Origin: Haemaphysalis longicornis
Lineage: Eukaryota; Arthropoda; Arachnida; Ixodida; Ixodidae
NCBI GenBank assembly: GCA_013339765.2
Contig: CM023448.1
Coordinates: forward strand, 190,384,909-190,448,908
Length of the DNA: 64,000 nucleotides
Reading direction: 5' to 3'
Shown here one piece after another: positions 58,244 through 64,000 of the stretch. The first letter of the stretch is position 1, and each line of letters opens with the position of its first letter. The notes beneath the pieces were generated by a model that saw only the letters and a program-made list of their open reading frames with translations, did not search any database and was not told the DNA's origin. A program made the position numbers and the translations under genes.

Positions 58244-59196
58244 CTGGAAGGCACAACAGCTCATTAGATAGAAGTCAACGCATGTGCGGATTGCGAGTTT
58301 CAATAAAACTAGCAACTTTTGAGTTTGTGCTCCTCAGATATGTTTCTAAGCATTAGGAAGTTCAACAAGCACACATTACGCATTAACATGCTGACAATAT
58401 TTAAGCCAGGCATCATACTGTTACTTTCATTTTCCAACTACATTGTTTTGTAGCATTTTCGTGGCTCGTGAAAATGTCGGCGGGTATAAAACATTCCGGC
58501 GACATCGTTTCGCAGTGACCCCTCTCGTGTAATAGGTTAGCCTGCGTCTGCGTCTGTCACTTAGCTCTCAAGACCGGGGAATCGGACCTCATCTTGAAGT
58601 TCCGCGCAGACGAAATTTCCTGGATCAGCTAGATTCCCGCGGAAACGACTGACGCCGCGCATCGCGGGCCCACGTAGCACCCGTGTTACAACTGCTAAGT
58701 CTCGGGTCTCGTTCACTGTCAACCATTTTTAAGGGACTTCTAGTTAATTTCTAGAGTGCTAATTGAAACCTGCCAGTACGCAGACGAAGCCCACAGCTAA
58801 TGTTCTCATAAAGGAAGTTACGCGGTAATTTCCGGCTATCCAAACCAACAGTCGCAAAGGCTAGCTAGCAGTATTGGCCTTTTTTTCTTCTCAAATTTGC
58901 AAGAGTTCCCTGGAACCATCTGCTTGTAGGACACTTGCTGAGTTAATTATTGTCAAATATTCGCTTTATCAAAAATGACTTTGCAGAACTGTTAGCGCTA
59001 CACTGCATTTGAAGTAGACGCACGTTATTTACGCTTAATTATGTTCCGGTATACCAGAAATCGAGTCCGCAGGAGGGAGAGCTTCCAAAATTCGTCCTGA
59101 GCGAACGAGGAGCGTCTGGCAGTAATTATGAGCTCCAGTTCTGAGCTCCAGGAGAAAACAAAATCACAAACCCGTCACAGCGTAAAAGTGGCCCAC

Positions 59197-59249
59197 CTGT
59201 TCGAAAAATCATAGATCTTGTACTTTGCGGTGAACGAATATCGAAACAC
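59197..59249 (-). CDS. DPP4-like: DPP4-like exon C
   Basis: Acceptor TTTCCAG, donor GTGGGC, 53 nt, ending in phase 2. It encodes VFRYSFTAKYKIYDFSN and part of an Arg codon. The pattern R-x-S-F/Y-T-A-x-Y-x-I-Y-D is strongly conserved in DPP4, FAP and DPP10. Confidence 0.92.
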
Positions 59250-59540
59250 CTGGAAAGAAGAAGAAGAAAAAAAAATTAAGGCCCATGCGGCAAGGGCAGC
59301 CTGGCATTTTTTACAGCGCACGAAATGAGCGCGTATAACCATCAACGAGGCACGCTCACAACGGAGACGCTCTCGGTGTGACGAGGGACCCGCCAATCGA
59401 CCGAACGACCCTTCCGCTACTGCCGGACACCTGAGTGGCGCGCGAGCTGCGAAGCGCGAGAGGTGTAGCTTCGTACAAGCGGTTGCACTTTCGGAAGGCC
59501 GTGTTCAGAAAGGCAAATATTTTTCGTATGCCTCCGGAAA

Positions 59541-59581
59541 GGCAGCCCAGTGACAGGCGCCAGCGCTGTCACTGAGCTGCC
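59541..59581. repeat. 16-bp hairpin
   Basis: GGCAGCCCAGTGACAG (59541-59556) pairs with CTGTCACTGAGCTGCC (59566-59581) with one mismatch and a 9-nt loop. It lies in the intron between exons C and B. Function unknown. Confidence 0.6.
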
Positions 59582-60178
59582 TTAGCCAACTGAGCGGCGT
59601 GGATAATTGAATGATTTTGGGTTAAAGCGGGAGCAGTGGAGAACATGCTAATCCAAAACTGCGGCAAAAGCGTCGCTAGGCAGCTGGTCGGGTTCCCTGT
59701 AGACACGCGCTGCCTCATAACCTCGTAAAGATTATAGATATTTTGTTCCTGTTCACACACAAAAAAAGCTCCAGATTGACCTCCAACTGCCGTTAGGCGA
59801 CCCTTGGCTGTGTTATGAAGCTTGCAACGAGCCAGTTCCGGCAAACTAAAGCGGGGGTTTCACTGATAAAGACTGACCCGATATGCTTCCTTAGTTGCCT
59901 TAATTAATAGAAAGTGGCGTGCTGCTGACGTGACGTAGAATATCCGGAAACTTACCGAAACTGGTGGTCAAAACTAGGCAACAGAAATTGGCAAGGGCTT
60001 TGCTTGCAAGCAGCGATAAACATTCACGTTTCGGTCGCCACCAATCGCAACCGATAAACCCAACGTTTACAGCACGCTTGCATGCAAACCGCACCACGTG
60101 ATTTAGAGATAAATGATTCTCCAAGGTCAGCGCTCACTGAGTAAGGGTTAAATGGCGACCAGGCACGTGCATACTTAC

Positions 60179-60253
60179 GGGAACAACGTCGTGAACAAGT
60201 AGCAAGAAGTTGAGATCAGGCGACATAGAGTACTTGCGCACGTCATATTGACG
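60179..60253 (-). CDS. DPP4-like: DPP4-like exon B
   Basis: Acceptor TTTTCAG, donor GTAAGT, 75 nt in phase 0 at both ends. It encodes RQYDVRKYSMSPDLNFLLLV plus HDVVP, the S-M/V-S-P-D propeller block. It joins in frame to the next exon as VVP-VFRYSF. Confidence 0.9.
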
Positions 60254-62062
60254 CTGAAAAGAAGCCAGGCAAACGCACGGTAAGTGTAGTGCTCTTATGC
60301 ACCGGTACTTCAAGATCAAACGGCAAAGTGCAAATGAGAGGGGAAATGTGGCTGCTTTGTTTGGAGAGTTTAAATGCGATTTCCGTCGCCAGGGCGTCTT
60401 ATCTCATTTATTTCGACGGCCCGTGCCGTGCCCGGGAATCCCATCACTGTTTTACAATGCCTTGGCTCTGCGTGGAACATCAAAACCGTTTGCCCAGCCG
60501 CGGACATCGCTGAAACAAGCCATAAAGCTCGCTTGGTTCGGCAAGAAGGCTTTCGGCGGAAAGCCAGCCCATGGTGGCGCACCCTGCCCCGCCCAGCCAC
60601 GGCTTTGATGCCTGCGGCGCCTTAAGGGCTTTCACTCGGCCGTTCGCAGACGCCTTGCCTGTGCGCGCCTGGTTAGGATTTAGCGTATTTGCGTGGCATC
60701 CAACGACGCCGTTATTAAGCGGGAAGTTGAGGACGCCCGCGTAGCCCTGCTCGCATCGCTAGCGGCGCTGTAAAAGTTTATGGCCACCGGTCGGGGCGAG
60801 ACGCTGATCAGCGCAGGGTGACCCAACTTTTACATCTGCGGATGGCCCAACTCGCGCCGTACAAGAACACGCTTTCCACGCTCTTCCCACGGGGCCGTCA
60901 CAGAGCCGAAAGCTGAAGCGCTGAATGGAAAGCGCCTAGAACAGGCGTCCACTCTTATTAACTTTTTCTCCCAGCGGCCGACGCGAGTGACAACCCGGAA
61001 AAAGAATGAGACAATGGAGACCGCGCAAGCGAAATAGAGATTTCATCTCGCTAGAGGCAGATTGCTAGAAAGCGCACTTCACTGCGGTCCCATTTCGCCC
61101 ACTCTGCGGTGTTTTCGTTTAATTTTACTTCCCCCGGCACAAGCGTGGAAATAGAGACAGCATGTGGACTTGCTCGCTTAAGCCACAGAATGTTGACGAA
61201 ATGAGGATTTCATTTGCAGAATTCAATCAGGTTCATCTTGTTTTACTGACCTTTATTTTTATCTCTGCAAAATAGTTTTCATTCGCACGCAGAAAGCAAA
61301 GGAAACTAAAGAATGAGATTTTGGTGCTTAAAGAAATATATCAATACGTATATATTAAGGCAGTGAAGTTGGCAGGACAGATAAGCTTCACAAATCTCCT
61401 TCACGTTTCACAGCTTCACGTTTGAACAATGAAGCACAAATTTAGCAATTTAACTGGGGTCAACAAATGCGATGAAAACAGGGACGCTTCTAGCTACATC
61501 GCTTCCACGACATCCTTGCAATGACTGGAGACCTCTACTCTGGTATCATCATATAAGCAGGTCCTCAATTGTCTCTATAACTCGTGGAACCAATTTCCGC
61601 TACGACACACCTGGGCAGCGCTTTTTTAATGGGGTTCAAATAATACCGCACGCCGGCATACACACACATAAAAATGCGGGCTACAGTTACACGTCAAAAT
61701 AACATTTCCGCATCCGCCCTTTGGGGGTAACAGAGCCGTGCTTGTTTCCCTACTATTGCTTACTAACGCACGTCTCTCTCCCTTTTTATTCATAAACAAA
61801 GCAAGTAAACTAAAACACCCTCAATAAACCAACATAAAGCGCCCAATCGCTTTTATTCGCAGCTATAAACCTAACACCCGTTATGCGCGACACAGCTACC
61901 TACGCGCTTGAGTAGGTGCATACAGCTGGCGTAGTCGAAACGACGCACATACGAATGGGGAATTCGTAGAATAATACGTTGTTCACCATGGTCACAACAG
62001 CTGGCCATCAGGATAGACACCCGAGCACAGCAGTATAACCAGTACAGTGACGAAGGAAGGGT

Positions 62063-62208
<146 letters not shown>

Positions 62209-62303
62209 GAATGTAGTGTTGTACAACAACATCCTCTTCTCCCGATTCTGAGCGTTGTACAGCACTAGAGAGCCGTAGGCGTCCCGGTACACGAACTCGG
62301 TAG
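62209..62303 (-). CDS. DPP4-like: DPP4-like exon A (propeller start)
   Basis: The acceptor TGCGCAG precedes 62303 and the donor GTAAGC follows 62209. The exon starts with two bases completing a codon and ends in phase 0. It encodes TEFVYRDAYGSLVLYNAQNR and ends LLYNTTF, with an N-glycosylation sequon (NTT). This matches the first propeller strands of DPP4 family proteins (E-F/Y-V/L-Y ... N-x-T-F). The donor is followed within a few bases by a long CT repeat on the transcribed strand. Confidence 0.88.
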
Positions 62304-63164
62304 CTGCGCACAAAAGACCCAAGCTGATTAGTGATCACGAGGTTCAGTGCAGAACCGAAGAGAACACGCTCTCTTGAAGGGATCGAACAGAAGTGACCCC
62401 GAACAGTGGCCATGTTCAGTCGGCCACAACATTCTAGGAGATGCGTATTAAGCAGTCGAAATGGTTTTCTCCGGCGGATGGCTGACATTCCTCTGCGTAA
62501 CGTGCGGCGGTAATAATCTAAGGTGTGGCGCACCACTTATAAATAATTGCTGGGCCGCCAAAAAAACTGATCAGTTGCATACAAGGACTGAAACTGTCCC
62601 GAAGACTATCGTCCCCTACCGCACATTGATTCGAACATTTAGCGAATACTAACGAGATGTTTACAAGCATAGGAATTTAGCCCCATTCGAATCCCCCGAA
62701 ACGTGCAAACAACAACAATAACAACAAAAAACAACAACAACAAGAACAAAACAGGGCAAGCAGAAACAATTATTCACTCGTGCATGCTTCTGCGTTTGTA
62801 CAATTTGTGTTTTGCCGGCTGTGTGTGCACACTGGAACGTGCAAACGAAACGTAAGCGCGTAAAACACACGTCTGCAACTTTTCTAGCTCTCCCATTTAT
62901 GTCGAGGGCTCTCTCCTTGCCAAAATAACGAATGCCCAGTATTCCGCGAGTTTTTTTTTTTTTAATGGGCGATTTGATGTCCTGCGTTGTAGCGCAACTG
63001 AATGAGGAATGTTTCTTTATGTATAGCACTGTTCGGAGATTATATGAAAAAAGAAACGATTCGTCTGATGCAGACAGCTGACTGCAGCTCGCTTCGAACT
63101 AAAAGAAACATCATATGGGAAGGGAGCTAAGGAGACAGTCTAGAATCTTGAAGTGCAGAGGTGC
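62304..63164. other. Intron upstream of exon A, nothing recognised
   Basis: No N-terminal exon of the peptidase was identified here. An AAC/AACAAC-rich stretch lies at 62705-62750 and a T run near 62950. Confidence 0.45.
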
Positions 63165-64000
63165 GCTGCCTGACACGAAACGTAGAACAGGGTGAATAAC
63201 ACAAAAACAGACAAAGTGAGGCGCAACTATCAACTGTAGTTGATAGTTTGCAGAGAAAGTGCTGAAGAAGGTGAAAAACGCGAACAGCCCGGAGAAGAAC
63301 AAGGAAAGACCTAAGACTCGACCAGTTGTCATGAACTACATTCACAGGGTTTCGCACCGGCTAAAGAAAGTGGGCGCCAAACATAATATTCCGGTGGTAT
63401 TTTCTGCCCCGTTGAAACTAAAGGGACTGTGCAAGGCTGCAAATCAAGAGATGAAAAAAGGTTTCGAATGTGGCACACGGCACAGGCGCCAGTTCGTCAA
63501 CTGCGCAGAGGGTATTGTATACAAGATCCCCCTCTCCTGTGGTAGGTCGTACGTGGGGCAATCAGGCCGCTGTCTCAACGACAGATTACGGGAACATCAG
63601 AATGCATGTGCGCAACTGGCGGCAAATGGAAATTTGGCCGCGCATGTTAAGAAGTGCGAGAAGAGATGTTCGCCCGATTTTGAGGGGACAACCATCTTGT
63701 TCCGCTCCAGAGACAAGATTACCCGCGAGATATACGAAGCATATGCAATGTTGTCAGGAGTGGAGGGAGATTGCGTTAGCGCCCCTTCAATCCGGCTTTC
63801 GGCGCGTGAAATAAGTTTCCTAAGTGAGGAATAGATATCATGTCACGTGTAGCGTTTTATTGTTATTTTTTCGTGCATGTTTTTCATTTCCGTCATATAT
63901 AACCGCCCCCCTTCACAAGATAATAAACAGTTGATAGTTTGCGCCTCACTTTGTCTGTTTTTGTGTTATTCACCCTGTTCTACGTTTCGTGTCAGGCAGC
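63165..64000 (+). mobile_element. Penelope-like retroelement fragment with inverted flanks
   Basis: A 5'-truncated Penelope-like body (GIY-YIG endonuclease end of the ORF plus 3' UTR) lies between 63165-63236 and 63928-64000. These two segments are reverse complements over 72 nt, differing by one base indel. A second small hairpin (CAACTATCAACTG / TAGTTGATAGTTTG) sits at the junction 63225-63252. Inverted partial end copies at the 5' side are a known peculiarity of Penelope-like insertions. The right arm touches the window edge, so the full extent is unknown. Confidence 0.85.
63249..63834 (+). pseudogene. Penelope-like ORF, GIY-YIG endonuclease domain (5'-truncated)
   Basis: The open frame encodes the RT-to-endonuclease linker (NYIHRVSHRLKKVG, PVVFSAPLKLKGLC) followed by a GIY-YIG nuclease: GIVYKIPLSCGRSYVGQSGR, RLREHQNA, and TREIYEAYAM with the expected Glu. 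The reverse-transcriptase core is absent. The frame from linker to stop at 63834 is intact, so decay is slight. This type of nuclease cleaves target DNA for target-primed integration. Confidence 0.88.

Overview
This window is eukaryotic and best explained as nuclear DNA of a hard tick (Ixodidae). It has GC-rich exons with consensus GT/AG splice sites in AT-rich, kilobase-scale introns, and very dense, nested transposable elements. It also carries several copies of a tRNA-headed SINE that closely matches the ixodid Ruka family: box A, box B, a conserved body, and a GATT/AATC tail. No bacterial features, CRISPR arrays, rRNA genes or intact tRNA genes were found.

The main host gene lies on the minus strand from 62303 down to 35894. 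Thirteen coding exons can be placed to the base. All their splice phases agree, and together they give 2189 nt, about 729 codons including the stop. The product is a catalytically complete dipeptidyl peptidase IV-like (S9B) serine exopeptidase. It has the EE substrate-anchor motif in a WLYEEE context, the Ser nucleophile in GWSYGGY, Asp in DNVHF, and His in the last exon (DEKHG). Only the N-terminal membrane-anchor exon(s) lie outside the window or were not found. A second possible host exon, the last exon of an unidentified minus-strand gene, sits at 753-930 with an AATAAA downstream.

The rest is a transposon graveyard.
- 1980 to about 7690 (minus): nearly full-length I-clade-like LINE with zinc-knuckle ORF1 and EN-RT-RNaseH ORF2, killed by several frameshifts.
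- 8760-11800 (minus): 3' fragment of a second LINE, split by a TIR element and by a hAT element with a perfect 8-bp target duplication.
- 12618-15000: Ruka SINE, a 574-bp-period tandem repeat and a TTAA-flanked MITE.
- 16150-21330 (plus): old CR1/L2-like LINE interrupted by a 1110-bp TTAA-flanked element and another insertion.
- 22060-23990 (plus): LINE RNase H end split by a 719-bp solo LTR with 4-bp duplication.
- 24480-29297: inverted second copy of the hAT family, itself split by a pogo-like element carrying two Ruka SINEs.
- 29298-35893: mostly unrecognised, with one small TIR MITE.

The introns of the peptidase gene hold two near-perfect long palindromes, a second copy of the TTAA element, Harbinger-like and hAT-like MITEs, and a long GA microsatellite directly beside a splice donor. 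At the right edge (63165-64000) is a Penelope-like fragment with a GIY-YIG endonuclease domain, bracketed by 72-nt inverted copies of its own end.
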